Counted from the first letter of the stretch, positions 36,872 to 46,142 are shown. The stretch: DNA of 64,000 nt from Ensifer adhaerens (GCF_000697965.2 NZ_CP015880.1:62001-126000), one strand, 5' to 3'. The notes: generated by a model from the sequence alone, not told the origin. Numbers and translations are program-made.

Positions 36872-37168
36872 TAGAAGGCAATCTACCATTCGTCAATGGC
36901 TGTCGTGCCGCTTGTTTCGCGCGCGTCAGCGGGAGCTCCGGCAACGCTGACCCTCGAAAGGATTAGGAGACAATAATATATGTTAGTATATAATGATTTA
37001 CACTGCTCGCGCGCGGTGTCGCGGCGGCAATGAGCCGGGCTGCAACGATCAAGAATCCGATCACGAAAGCGCGGGCGGGTTCACGATCTTTTGACGCCGA
37101 AGTGTGAAAATCGGTCCCTCGGCTCCCTATATGAAGGAGGAAGGGGCCGCTGAAGAAAGGAGGTGCCG
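36872..37168. other. Intergenic region upstream of the small membrane peptide gene
   Basis: No gene of normal size. An unusually AT-rich patch at 36971-37002 includes TATAAT (36989-36994) without a good -35 partner. A TTGACG at 37091 lies nearer the small gene but its -10 is unclear. Confidence 0.3.
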
Positions 37169-37273
37169 ATGTATCGCTATATGATGAAAGAACTGCTGGT
37201 GATTGTTGCTGGCCTTTCGGTTTGTGCCTTCATGATCCTGTTCTTCCTGATCCATTCGACGCCCAACCTCTGA
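37169..37273 (+). CDS. Small single-pass membrane protein, 34 residues
   Basis: The ATG at 37169 is preceded by AAAGGAGGT at an ideal 5-base spacing, the strongest ribosome-binding site in the window. The peptide is MYRYMMKELL followed by a hydrophobic helix (about residues 9-28: VIVAGLSVCAFMILFFLI) and HSTPNL. It should sit in the inner membrane with a short tail on each side. I know no family. Genes around it (MerR, DUF1810) give no hint. Confidence 0.6.
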   Translation: MYRYMMKELLVIVAGLSVCAFMILFFLIHSTPNL

Positions 37274-37314
37274 CGGTCGCCGAAACGCGCATCTTGAGCG
37301 CTTGAACGCCGGCA

Positions 37315-37746
37315 TCAATGCCGTTGCGCCAGGATTTCCATAGTGCGCCGATCCTTCTCTCCCGCGAAATAGCGCGCAAGCGCCGCTCCGAACGGCCCCC
37401 CGTCTTTCTCGACCTCGGCAAACAGGGTCATCGATGACCGGAACTTCATGTCATCGGGGCTGGAGAAAATGTCGTGGGCCGATCTGCCCGTAACCGCATT
37501 GGTCCGCTCGGTGCATTCGCGCAGCCTGGGGCCGAGCACCGGATGGGCGAGATAGGCCGACGCTTCGCCGAGCCCGGATATCGCATAGCGCTCTGCCATT
37601 GCCGAATGGCCAAGGCCAGCAAGCTGCGGAAAGACGAACCACATCCAGTGCGTTCGCTTTTGGCCGTGCGCGAGTTCATCGAGGACCGCGGCATAGACGC
37701 GGTCCTGTGCGGTGACGAACCGCTGCAGATCGAAGGGATCGCTCAT
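37315..37746 (-). CDS. DUF1810 family protein
   Basis: The 143-residue soluble protein carries the family hallmarks: FDLQRFVTAQDRVYAAVLDEL at the start, KRTHWMWFVFPQLAGLG near residue 30 and the SPDDMKFRSSMTLF segment near 95. The family is widespread and small, with no established reaction that I can state with confidence. It lies 39 bases after the aldo/keto reductase gene on the same strand and may share its message. Confidence 0.85.
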   Translation of the reverse strand: MSDPFDLQRFVTAQDRVYAAVLDELAHGQKRTHWMWFVFPQLAGLGHSAMAERYAISGLGEASAYLAHPVLGPRLRECTERTNAVTGRSAHDIFSSPDDMKFRSSMTLFAEVEKDGGPFGAALARYFAGEKDRRTMEILAQRH

Positions 37747-37785
37747 GTCGCTGCCCCCTTGGTCGCCCCGTCGGTGAGGCGTCAG

Positions 37786-38772
37786 TTACCAGCGATCATG
37801 AACATGAACCTTCACCAGCCGCGCGTAAACCGCGGCAATCGCCGCCTTGGTCTCGTCGTCGATGGCGGCAAGCGCGCTGGCAGCGGCGTTGGATTGCGCC
37901 TGAGCCTCATTGCGGGCGCCCGGGATCACCACGGAGACCGCCTGCTGCTCGAGGATCCAGCGGAGCGCAAACTGCGCCATCGGCACGCCCTCGGGCACCA
38001 GCGGGCGAAGCTGCTCGACGGCTTCCAGCGCCGCCTCGAACGGCACACCGGCAAAAGTCTCGCCGACATCGAAGGCTTCGCCATGGCGGTTGAAGTTGCG
38101 GTGGTCGTCGGCTGCGAATGCGGTATCCTTGCTGATCTTGCCGGAAAGCAGCCCCGAGGCGAGCGGCACGCGCACGATGACGCCAACATTCTTTTTCTGC
38201 GCTTCCGCGAAGAACAGCTCGTGCGGACGCTGGCGGAAGATGTTGTAGATGATCTGCACGGTCGCAACGCCGGGATATCCGATCGCCTTCAGCGCTTCCT
38301 CTACTTTTTCGACTGAGACGCCATAGTGGCGGATCTTGCCCTTGGCAACGAGCCGGTCGAGCGCGCCGAACAGTTCCGGCCTATAGTAGACCTCGGTCGG
38401 CGGGCAATGTAGCTGCACCAGATCGAGCGTCTCGACGCCGAGATTTGAAAGGCTGCGGTCAATGAAGGCCTCGATGTTTTCGCCAGTATAGCCTTCGGTA
38501 ACATGCGGGCTCAGCCGGCGGCCGGCTTTGGTTGCGACGAAGGGCTTGTCGCCCCCGCGCTCCTTCAACACCGCTGCAATGATCTTTTCGGAGCGGCCGT
38601 CGCCATAGACATCGGCGGTGTCAACGAAGGTGACGCCAGCATCGAGCGCGGCATTGAGCGCGCGCTTGCCGTCTGCCTCGCTGACATCGCCCCAGGAGCC
38701 GCCAATTTGCCAGGCGCCGAAGCCGATTTCGGATATGGTTGCGCCGGTCTTGCCAAGAACTCTCGTCTTCAT
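37786..38772 (-). CDS. Aldo/keto reductase
   Basis: An NADPH-dependent carbonyl reductase of the AKR superfamily, 328 residues. The catalytic tetrad is visible: Asp in VDTADVYGDG near residue 48, its Tyr at 53, Lys in ATKAGR near 80 and His in LQLHCPP near 120. A cofactor-binding VVIPGARNE segment lies near 290. Substrate not predictable. The ATG at 38770-38772 has AGGAGA upstream; an earlier in-frame Met at 38805 is less likely. Confidence 0.9.
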   Translation of the reverse strand: MKTRVLGKTGATISEIGFGAWQIGGSWGDVSEADGKRALNAALDAGVTFVDTADVYGDGRSEKIIAAVLKERGGDKPFVATKAGRRLSPHVTEGYTGENIEAFIDRSLSNLGVETLDLVQLHCPPTEVYYRPELFGALDRLVAKGKIRHYGVSVEKVEEALKAIGYPGVATVQIIYNIFRQRPHELFFAEAQKKNVGVIVRVPLASGLLSGKISKDTAFAADDHRNFNRHGEAFDVGETFAGVPFEAALEAVEQLRPLVPEGVPMAQFALRWILEQQAVSVVIPGARNEAQAQSNAAASALAAIDDETKAAIAAVYARLVKVHVHDRW

Positions 38773-38955
38773 CGTGCTGTCTCCTGTTTGTGCGTCGCGG
38801 ATCATACGCTGGCTGGGGCGCTTCTAATATGACTGTTCGGATCGAGTAAATTAGCGCGGGACGTGGCGCAGGATACCGCGCACATTTTTCGGCAGTGACC
38901 CGTTCGTTACGGTCGGTGCTGCGTCATGGGGTTTCTCGGACCTAAGAGGCAGAGG

Positions 38956-39540
38956 CTAGTCGTCCAGCGAAACCACGGCCTTGCCGCGGCTGAGGTCAAC
39001 GACCATGGCGAGGATCGCCTCCGCCTCGTCCTTGCGAACCTCCACCGTCAGCACGGGCCCCTTGTCGGTGAAGCTCTCATTGATGATCGCCACATCGCGC
39101 GCGAGAAGCCGCGCCTTGATCAGCGCCATGTCGGAAAAGTCGAGGGCGACGGTGGCGCGCACGGTCTCGATCATCTCGATCTTTTCCGCCGCCCTGAGGC
39201 ACAGCGCCGCCGTGCCGCCATAGGCGCGCACCAGGCCGCCGCTGCCGAGCAGGATGCCGCCGAACCAGCGGGGGACCACGACCGCGACGCGGTCGAGCTC
39301 CTGGCCGTCTATGGCCGCGAGGATCGGTTTCCCGGCCGTGCCGCTCGGCTCGCCGTCGTCGCTGAAGCGATAGGCCTGGCCGATGCGCCAAGCCCAGCAA
39401 TTGTGGTTGGCGGTGGGGTCGGAGTGGGAGGCGAGGAAGTCTTTTGCCGCCTGCTCATCGGCAATGGGCGCGGCAAAGGCCAGAAACCGGCTCTTCTTGA
39501 CGTCCTGGTTTGCCGTTTCGATGCGCTTGAGGGTGAACAT
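38956..39540 (-). CDS. YigZ/IMPACT family protein
   Basis: The 194-residue protein has the UPF0029/Impact N-terminal domain with KKSRFLAFAAPI near residue 15, HNCWAWRIG near 46 and the signature DDGEPSGTAGKPIL near 61, followed by the small C-terminal alpha/beta domain. The eukaryotic relative IMPACT modulates translation control; bacterial function is not settled. It is a single-gene unit between the reductase and putA. Confidence 0.88.
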   Translation of the reverse strand: MFTLKRIETANQDVKKSRFLAFAAPIADEQAAKDFLASHSDPTANHNCWAWRIGQAYRFSDDGEPSGTAGKPILAAIDGQELDRVAVVVPRWFGGILLGSGGLVRAYGGTAALCLRAAEKIEMIETVRATVALDFSDMALIKARLLARDVAIINESFTDKGPVLTVEVRKDEAEAILAMVVDLSRGKAVVSLDD

Positions 39541-39712
39541 GGCTGCTTCCGTTTCTCAGACGCTGATAACGGATTGTTGGGGGCGGCGCCACGGTGGATG
39601 CAGCTTGTGCTCTGGTAGATGCGGTCACGATGGAGACCGCACACACTTCGCCGTTGTCCCGGAACGAGTGCAGGGGCGAGGACGCCCTATTGGTGAAATG
39701 TCAGTCAGTTTA

Positions 39713-39737
39713 GCCCTCTCCCACGACGGGAGAGGGC
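39713..39737. terminator. Stem-loop after putA
   Basis: Perfect 10-base arms GCCCTCTCCC (39713-39722) and GGGAGAGGGC (39728-39737) with a 5-base loop, 22 bases past the putA stop. There is no long T-tract on the minus strand, so termination strength is uncertain. Confidence 0.5.
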
Positions 39738-39759
39738 GCTTCGCAAGATATGGAACCGA

Positions 39760-42700
39760 TCAGCCGATCGCCATCAGGCTGGCATTGCCGCCGGCCGCTG
39801 CCGTGTTGATCGAGGTCGAGACCTCCTCGAGCAGCCAGTTCAGGCAATAGGCGTCGGGGTTCTTGACGATCTCTTCGCTCGAAGCCGCCTGGACGAGAAC
39901 GAGCGGGCCGGGAAGGCCGGCGATCGTCTTGCTGACTTCGCGCACGCGGGCGCCGTCACCTTCGACGAGCGCGCCTGCGAACGGACCGTCGGCGGCCCAA
40001 TCCTTCGACCAGGAAAGGCGTGCGGCGATGCTCGCCGGCAGATCCTTCAGCGAAGCATGCAGACCGGAAGCCGCGTCGACGACGACGGTGTTGCCGGTCG
40101 CAAGGGCGGCACCCAGCTGGTGGTAGAGGCCGGTTTCGGTGGTCGGAACCAGCAGCACGCGGCCACGCGGATGCAGCGCATAGAGGTTGCGCTCGCCGAC
40201 CGGGCCCGGAAGTTCCGAGTGAAGCCCGAGGGCCGAGTTGCTGCCGGCGGTGCGGGCGGCTTCGGCTTCCGCCTTTTTACCCTTGCCGTCGAGCCACTTG
40301 GCAAAGTCGAGCAGAACAGGATCGGTGTGAACCGAGCTGTGCTGCGGCGGGACCGGGGCGGTGGCGACGAGGCGGCCGAGATAGAGCGGGCCGCCAGCCT
40401 TCGGGCCGGTGCCGGAGAGGCCACGTCCGCCGAAGGGCTGAACGCCGACGACGGCGCCGATTACGTTGCGGTTGACGTAGAGGTTGCCCGCCTTCACCCG
40501 CGAGGTGACGTGGGCGATGGTCTCGTCGAGGCGCGTGTGCAGACCGAAGGTGAGGCCGTAGCCGGTGGCGTTGATGTCGTCGATCAACCGGTCGAGATCG
40601 TCGCGGCGGTAGCGGATGACGTGCAGAACCGGACCGAAGACTTCGCGCTTGAGGTCCGAGAGCTTGTCGAGCTCGATGATCGTCGGCGGCACGAAGGTGC
40701 CCTGTTCGGTGCCGGAAGCAAGGCCGATCTGCTCGACTTTGCGGCCGAGGCCGCGCATGGCATCGATGTGCTTCTCGATGATGCCCTTGGCCTCAGCGGT
40801 GATAACAGGGCCGACATCGACCGAGAGCCGGTCGGTGCGGCCGATCTTGAGCTCATGCAGCGCACCCTTCAGCATCGAAAGCGTGCGGTCGGCAACGTCT
40901 TCCTGCAGGCAGAGAACACGCAGCGCCGAGCAGCGCTGGCCGGCGCTGTCGAAGGCCGAGGCGATGACGTCGCCGACGACCTGTTCGGCAAGTGCCGAGC
41001 TGTCGACGATCATGGCGTTCTGGCCGCCGGTTTCGGCAATCAGCGGGATCGGCCGGCCGGCGGGCGACAGTCGATCGGCAAGCTGCGCCTGGATCAGGCG
41101 GGCGACTTCGGTCGAGCCGGTGAACATCACGCCGGCGATCTCAGGCGCGGCAACGAGCGCCGCACCGATGCGGCCGTCGCCGGGGAGCAGCTGCAGCGCG
41201 TCGGCGGGAATGCCGGCCTCGTGCAGAATGCGCACGCCTTCGGCGGCGATCAGCGGGGTTTCTTCAGCGGGCTTCGCCAGCACCGGGTTGCCGGCGACGA
41301 GCGCGGCGGCAATCTGGCCGGCGAAGATCGCCAGCGGGAAGTTCCATGGGCTGATGCAGACGATGGGACCAAGCGCCTTGTGAGCCGGGCCGAGCGTGCG
41401 ACGCGTCTGTTCGGCGTAGTAGCGTAGGAAGTCGATCGCTTCGCGCACTTCGGCAATGGCGTTCGGCAGCGACTTGCCGGCTTCGCGGGCGATGAGGCCG
41501 AGCAGGGTTGGCATGCGCGCCTGCATCAGGTCGGCAGCGCGGGTAAGGCAGGCGGCGCGCTCGGCGGGCGAGACGGCGGCCCAGCTCGCGGCGGCCTTGG
41601 CGGCAAGCGTCGCTGCCTGGCGGGCGTCGGCTTCCGATGCCTCGGTGACCGAGCCGACCACGTCGCGGTGGTCGCCGGGGTTGACGACGGCGCGGGTTTC
41701 GCCGGAGGCAGGCCCCGTTGCCAGCTGCGGAACGGCCTTCCAGTTAACCGTCGCACTTGCCTGGAGCGCTGCGGTCAGCGAGGTCAGGCCGGCTTCGTTC
41801 GAAAGGTCGAGACCGGCGGAGTTGCGGCGCGTGTCGCCGAAGAGGTTGTCGGGCAGCGCGATCTGGTCGTGCGGTGCGCCGACGACCGGCATCGCGCGCA
41901 CGATCTCGACCGGATCGGCAATCAGTTCGTCGACCGAGACCTTCGGGTCGGCGATGCGGTTGACGAAGGAGGAGTTCGCACCGTTTTCGAGCAGGCGGCG
42001 AACGAGATAGGCAAGCAGCGTCTCGTGCGTGCCGACCGGCGCGTAGATCCGGCAGGGACGGTCGAGATTGCCCTTGCCGACCACCTCGTCATAGAGCGGC
42101 TCGCCCATGCCGTGCAGGCACTGGAACTCGTACTTGCCGACCTTGAAGTCCTTGCCGGCCATTTCGTAGATGGTCGCCAGCGACTGCGCATTGTGGGTCG
42201 CGAACTGCGGGAAGATCACGTCGGTTGCGGCCAGCAGCTTCTTGGCGCAGGCGATGTAGGAGACGTCGGTGTAGATCTTGCGGGTATAGACCGGGAAGTC
42301 TTCGAGACCGTCGAGCTGCGCGCGCTTGATCTCGGCGTCCCAGTAGGCGCCCTTGACGAGGCGCACCATGACGCGGCGGCCGGCGCGGCGCGCAAGGTCG
42401 ATGATGAAGTCGAGCACGTATGGGCAGCGCTTGCCATAGGCCTGGACGACGAAGCCCATGCCGGCCCAGCCGGCGAGATCCTTGTCGAGGCAGAGTTCTT
42501 CGAGCAGGTCGAGCGAAAGTTCGAGACGGTCGGCTTCCTCGGCGTCGATGTTGAGGCCGATGTCGTATTTCTTGGCGATAACGGCGAGCGCCTTCACCTT
42601 CGGCAGAAGCTCTTCCATGACACGCGACGCCTGCGAACGGGCGTAGCGCGGGTGCAGCGCCGAAAGCTTGATCGAGATGCCGGGGCCTTCATAAATGCCG

Positions 42701-43467
42701 CGGCCGGCCGATGCCTTGCCGATGGCATGGATCGCCTGCTCGTAGTCACGGTAGTAACGCTCCGCGTCGGCAGCCGTCGTCGCCGCTTCGCCGAGCATGT
42801 CGTAGGAATATCGGAAGCCCTTCTGCTCGAGTGCGCGCGAACGGCGCAGCGCCTCGTCGATGGTTTCGCCGGTGACGAACTGTTCGCCCATCATGCGCAT
42901 TGCCATGTCGACGCCGCGGCGGATGACCGGCTCGCCGCAGCGGGCGATCAGGCGGGTGAGCGCGGCGGAAAGGCTGCGGTCGTTGACGGTTGAGGTCAGC
43001 TTGCCGGTGACGACGAGACCCCAGGTGGCGGCGTTGACGAACAGCGAGCGGCCACCGCCGATATGCGACTTCCAGTCGCCGTCGGCGATCTTGTCGCGGA
43101 TCAGCGCGTCACGGGTTGCGGTGTCCGGAATGCGCAGCAGCGCTTCGGCCAGGCACATCAGCGCCACGCCTTCCTGGCTGGAGAGCGAATATTCCTGCAC
43201 GAGGCCTTCGACGCCCGAACCCTTGTGCTTGGCGCGTAGCGCCTCGATCAGCTTGCGCGCCGTCTTGGCGGCGGCCGCACGGGTGGTGGCGTCGAGCGTT
43301 GCGGCTTCGACCAGTGCCGGCAGCGCTTCCGTTTCCGGCCGGCGGTAGGCGGCGGTGATCGCCTGGCGCAGCGTGCTCTGCGGTCGGACTGGCGGGGCGA
43401 ACTCGGCAAACGGAGCCTGAGGCGCGCCGGTCTCTGCAGTGGTCTTGTGAAGCGGTGTCTGGCTCAT
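39760..43467 (-). CDS. putA: Bifunctional proline dehydrogenase / L-glutamate semialdehyde dehydrogenase
   Basis: Oxidises proline to glutamate in two steps, with FAD in the first domain and NAD in the second. The 1235-residue protein has the PRODH barrel (about 150-480, with YAPVGTHETLLAYLVRRLLENG near 455), and the aldehyde dehydrogenase domain with Glu in AETGGQ near 805 and catalytic Cys in GQRCSALR near 845. The extra C-terminal segment marks a long PutA. There is no N-terminal ribbon-helix-helix DNA-binding domain, so it does not repress its own gene. GGAGG precedes the ATG. The hydroxyproline-type dehydratase gene nearby may supply proline. Confidence 0.96.
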   Translation of the reverse strand: MSQTPLHKTTAETGAPQAPFAEFAPPVRPQSTLRQAITAAYRRPETEALPALVEAATLDATTRAAAAKTARKLIEALRAKHKGSGVEGLVQEYSLSSQEGVALMCLAEALLRIPDTATRDALIRDKIADGDWKSHIGGGRSLFVNAATWGLVVTGKLTSTVNDRSLSAALTRLIARCGEPVIRRGVDMAMRMMGEQFVTGETIDEALRRSRALEQKGFRYSYDMLGEAATTAADAERYYRDYEQAIHAIGKASAGRGIYEGPGISIKLSALHPRYARSQASRVMEELLPKVKALAVIAKKYDIGLNIDAEEADRLELSLDLLEELCLDKDLAGWAGMGFVVQAYGKRCPYVLDFIIDLARRAGRRVMVRLVKGAYWDAEIKRAQLDGLEDFPVYTRKIYTDVSYIACAKKLLAATDVIFPQFATHNAQSLATIYEMAGKDFKVGKYEFQCLHGMGEPLYDEVVGKGNLDRPCRIYAPVGTHETLLAYLVRRLLENGANSSFVNRIADPKVSVDELIADPVEIVRAMPVVGAPHDQIALPDNLFGDTRRNSAGLDLSNEAGLTSLTAALQASATVNWKAVPQLATGPASGETRAVVNPGDHRDVVGSVTEASEADARQAATLAAKAAASWAAVSPAERAACLTRAADLMQARMPTLLGLIAREAGKSLPNAIAEVREAIDFLRYYAEQTRRTLGPAHKALGPIVCISPWNFPLAIFAGQIAAALVAGNPVLAKPAEETPLIAAEGVRILHEAGIPADALQLLPGDGRIGAALVAAPEIAGVMFTGSTEVARLIQAQLADRLSPAGRPIPLIAETGGQNAMIVDSSALAEQVVGDVIASAFDSAGQRCSALRVLCLQEDVADRTLSMLKGALHELKIGRTDRLSVDVGPVITAEAKGIIEKHIDAMRGLGRKVEQIGLASGTEQGTFVPPTIIELDKLSDLKREVFGPVLHVIRYRRDDLDRLIDDINATGYGLTFGLHTRLDETIAHVTSRVKAGNLYVNRNVIGAVVGVQPFGGRGLSGTGPKAGGPLYLGRLVATAPVPPQHSSVHTDPVLLDFAKWLDGKGKKAEAEAARTAGSNSALGLHSELPGPVGERNLYALHPRGRVLLVPTTETGLYHQLGAALATGNTVVVDAASGLHASLKDLPASIAARLSWSKDWAADGPFAGALVEGDGARVREVSKTIAGLPGPLVLVQAASSEEIVKNPDAYCLNWLLEEVSTSINTAAAGGNASLMAIG

Positions 43468-43653
43468 CGAGCGCTATCCTCCGGGAAGCGGTTTTGAAGG
43501 CGCGGCGCGCCCTCGATCGTGGGCGGAAAATACGCTTCCTTTCGCCGTACATCCATCCGGCAAATTTGATCTTTAGCGGAATGTTTCACCGTCCCACGCG
43601 CGCGGCGCCGCAGAGGATGCGGAATGTTCGCAATATCGCCGGATGATCCGGTG

Positions 43654-43968
43654 TTATGCGGCCTTGCCGAAATGCTTCTCGCGGGCCATCAGGCACTCGT
43701 CATCGCCCGGCATGCAGGTGCGACAGACGATCGGTCGGATCGCGTAGATCTTGCAGCCGACATGGTCGCCGAGCTTGCCGTTGAGCGCCAAGCAGCGATC
43801 GTCCTCGCAACGCATGCCGCCGAGATCGGCGGACACATACTCCGCCGGGATCAGGTCGAGCTCCTCGTCCGTCTCCAGCGAGAAACGCGGCCAGTCGGCC
43901 GAATAGGCGCAGCAGGCGCCGCAGCTCTGGCAATCGAAGCTTTCGTCGAGGGATACGGGTTCGGTCAT
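43654..43968 (-). CDS. YkgJ-family cysteine cluster protein
   Basis: A 104-residue soluble protein with eight Cys. CQSCGACC near residue 13 and the later C...C and CRTCMPGDDEC groups match the zinc- or iron-chelating YkgJ family, members of which often bind a metal or Fe-S cluster. Function is unknown. A palindrome CCGGAT-G-ATCCGG (43639-43651) just past its stop may help end transcription before putA. Confidence 0.88.
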   Translation of the reverse strand: MTEPVSLDESFDCQSCGACCAYSADWPRFSLETDEELDLIPAEYVSADLGGMRCEDDRCLALNGKLGDHVGCKIYAIRPIVCRTCMPGDDECLMAREKHFGKAA

Positions 43969-44008
43969 GCCGTCAAACTAGCATGAAGGCCGTGCGTTCG
44001 AAATGGCC

Positions 44009-44815
44009 TTACGCGATGGCGGCATCCCGGCGAGCGATCTCGTAGTCCTCCGTATGCACCAGCACGCCATCGGCGGTCACGACAGCGATGCCATAGGCCG
44101 CCGGCTCGTCGACCGACAGCGACGCGTCCGGTGCGTCGAAGGGCATCGGCTGCTGGTGCACCGGGCTCTTGAAGACCGAGAAGGGAATGCCGCGGGAAGA
44201 ACCACTGATCGTGCGGTGCACATGGCCGGCGAAGATGTGCCGGACATTGCCGTGCCGTTTGACGAGATCATAAAACTCCGCCTCGTTGGCGAGCCGGATC
44301 ATGTCCATGCCGCTAAAGCCGGTCCTGTGCGGCGGGTGATGCATGAAGATGAGCACCGGCCGGTCGCCGGCATCGGCCAATTGCCGGTCGAGCCAGGCGA
44401 GCCGCTTGGCGCAAAGTACGCCGGCATGGCTGGTCGGATAATCATAGGGCGGGGCAAACAGCGTATCGAGCAGGAGGACGCGGCAGTCTGCAAAATCGAT
44501 CGCCTGCTGCACGAAGCCGTTCTCGTCGGTCTCGGCATCGGCAAAGACGTCGCGGAACACCTCGCGCCGGTCATGATTGCCGATGGTGATGGCGACCGGC
44601 GGCGTAAGCTGATCGATGAGCCGCTTCAGGCGCTCGTAGGACGCGCGGTCCGCGTAGTGGGTGAGGTCGCCCATGAAGACCACCCGGTCTGCGTCCGCAT
44701 GGTAGCGGTTGACATGCGCGATGCCGTTGGCCAGCCGCTGATGGGGGTCAAGGCCGATGATTGTTGTACCCTCGGGCACCATATGCAGGTCGGTGAAGAT
44801 GATCAGCTTTGTCAT
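44009..44815 (-). CDS. Metallophosphoesterase (class III phosphodiesterase-like)
   Basis: A 268-residue dimetal phosphoesterase with all five motifs: FTDLHMV near residue 7, GDLTHYAD near 45, GNHDRRE near 77, HHPPH near 157 and GHVHRT near 193. This resembles the CpdA/GpdQ group, which splits cyclic nucleotides or glycerophosphodiesters; the actual substrate is open, though cAMP is of interest because a cyclase is encoded 3 kb away. I start at the ATG 44813-44815; the motif then sits at its usual position. Convergent with YkgJ's neighbourhood and divergent to the dehydratase gene. Confidence 0.9.
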   Translation of the reverse strand: MTKLIIFTDLHMVPEGTTIIGLDPHQRLANGIAHVNRYHADADRVVFMGDLTHYADRASYERLKRLIDQLTPPVAITIGNHDRREVFRDVFADAETDENGFVQQAIDFADCRVLLLDTLFAPPYDYPTSHAGVLCAKRLAWLDRQLADAGDRPVLIFMHHPPHRTGFSGMDMIRLANEAEFYDLVKRHGNVRHIFAGHVHRTISGSSRGIPFSVFKSPVHQQPMPFDAPDASLSVDEPAAYGIAVVTADGVLVHTEDYEIARRDAAIA

Positions 44816-44958
44816 GGAGTTCCAGAGGGTTGCGTCCGATTGGCCCAAGCTGTCGCGCCGACGGGCGTGCGTCAAGCCGCATCTTTGGGCTCGACAGACG
44901 AACTGCGGCCCGCGGTTTTTCTTGCGGGCGCCCGCGGAAAGCGGTAATGCAGGCGCAT

Positions 44959-44970
44959 CTGATATATCAG
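44959..44970. promoter_or_regulatory. 12-base palindrome CTGATATATCAG before the hydroxyproline-type dehydratase gene
   Basis: A perfect palindrome 46 bases upstream of the start codon, in the divergent promoter region shared with the phosphoesterase gene. TGATATATCA-type sites are bound by FCD-type GntR regulators in many bacteria; no such gene is in this window. Confidence 0.45.
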
Positions 44971-45015
44971 CCATGGTCGCCGCTAAGGCTATGGCAAACG
45001 CGTTGGAGAAACGGC

Positions 45016-46050
45016 ATGCGGTGGAAGCGCACGATCCAGTTGCTGGACGTTCATTGCGAGGGTGAAATCGGCAAGGTCGCGATCGGCGGCGTGCCGAAGA
45101 TCCCGGGCAACTCGATCGCCGAGCAGCTCAACCATATCAACACGGTCGATGACAGCCTGCGCCGGTTCCTGTGCCTGGAGCCGCGCTCCGGCTCGATCGG
45201 ATCGGTCAACCTTTTGGTGCCGCCGAAGCGGCCGGAAGCTGATGCCGGCTTCATCATCCTGCAGGCCGACCAGGCCCATGCCATGTCCGGCTCGAACTCG
45301 ATCTGCGTCACGACCGCGCTCTTGGAATCCGGCATCATAGAGATGAAGGAACCCGAGACCGTCGTCATGCTCGACACTGCCTCCGGCCTCGTCAAGGCGA
45401 CCGCCACCTGCCGCGACGGCCGCTGCGAAAAGGTGAAGCTGACGATGGTGCCGTCCTTCGTGCATGAGCTCGACGTCGAGGTCGACACGCCGAAGTGGGG
45501 CAAGATCAAGCTCGATCTCTGCTACGGCGGCATCTTCTACGCCCTGGTCGATGTCGGCCAGATCGGTACCACGATCGACAAGGCGAACGCCCGCGAGATC
45601 GTCGAAGCCGGCATGATCCTGAAGGACATCGTCAACCGCACCATCCCCGTCGTTCATCCGGAAATCCCGGAGATCAAGGGCGTCGCCTATGTGATGTTCC
45701 GCGATGTCGAGGCTGACGGCACGATCCGCACCTGCACCACGATGTGGCCGGGCCGCGTCGACCGCTCGCCTTGCGGCACGGGCAGCTCCGCCAACCTTGC
45801 GACGCTGCATGCGCGCGGCAAGGTCAAGGTCGGTGACGTCCTGAAGTCCCGCTCGATCATCGGTTCGGAATTCGAAGTGGGCCTCGAAGGGGTCACGACT
45901 GTTGCCGGTCGCGAGGCGATCATCCCGACCATTGCCGGTCGCGGCTGGACCTTCGGTCTGCACCAGGTGGCGCTCGACCCGTTCGATCCGCTGGCCGATG
46001 GCTTCGCGCTCACCGATACCTGGGGGCCGCAGGCAGGCGAAATCCGCTAG
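45016..46050 (+). CDS. Proline racemase superfamily, Ser/Cys type; probable trans-3-hydroxy-L-proline dehydratase
   Basis: The 344-residue protein has the superfamily fold, opening LLDVHCEGEIGKV. The first catalytic Cys of racemases and epimerases (motif MCGH) is replaced in HAMSGSNSIC by Ser91, while the second Cys is kept in RSPCGTGSS near residue 250. This Ser/Cys pattern is the one described for dehydratases acting on trans-3-hydroxy-L-proline, giving pyrroline-2-carboxylate, which a reductase turns into proline. PutA is encoded 1.5 kb away. I start at the ATG 45016 (GGAGAA upstream). Confidence 0.82.
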   Translation: MRWKRTIQLLDVHCEGEIGKVAIGGVPKIPGNSIAEQLNHINTVDDSLRRFLCLEPRSGSIGSVNLLVPPKRPEADAGFIILQADQAHAMSGSNSICVTTALLESGIIEMKEPETVVMLDTASGLVKATATCRDGRCEKVKLTMVPSFVHELDVEVDTPKWGKIKLDLCYGGIFYALVDVGQIGTTIDKANAREIVEAGMILKDIVNRTIPVVHPEIPEIKGVAYVMFRDVEADGTIRTCTTMWPGRVDRSPCGTGSSANLATLHARGKVKVGDVLKSRSIIGSEFEVGLEGVTTVAGREAIIPTIAGRGWTFGLHQVALDPFDPLADGFALTDTWGPQAGEIR

Positions 46051-46076
46051 TCGGTCGCGTTCTTAGGGGGTGTTCT

Positions 46077-46120
46077 AAACGAAAACGCGGGCCGAAGATC
46101 ATGGGATCTCCGACCCGCGT
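46077..46120 (-). terminator. Rho-independent terminator of the Sel1 gene
   Basis: Outer arms ACGCGGG (46085-46091) and CCCGCGT (46114-46120) extend inward with few mismatches; on the minus strand the stem is followed by TTTTCGTTT. It may also slow transcripts from the convergent dehydratase gene. Confidence 0.8.
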
Positions 46121-46142
46121 GGCCCTTGGGAGGCGTGTTCGA

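Noticed and set aside
37131..37184. 17-codon leader frame overlapping the Shine-Dalgarno of the small membrane peptide
   Set aside because: Its own ribosome-binding site is poor and the purine-rich text is explained by the downstream Shine-Dalgarno.
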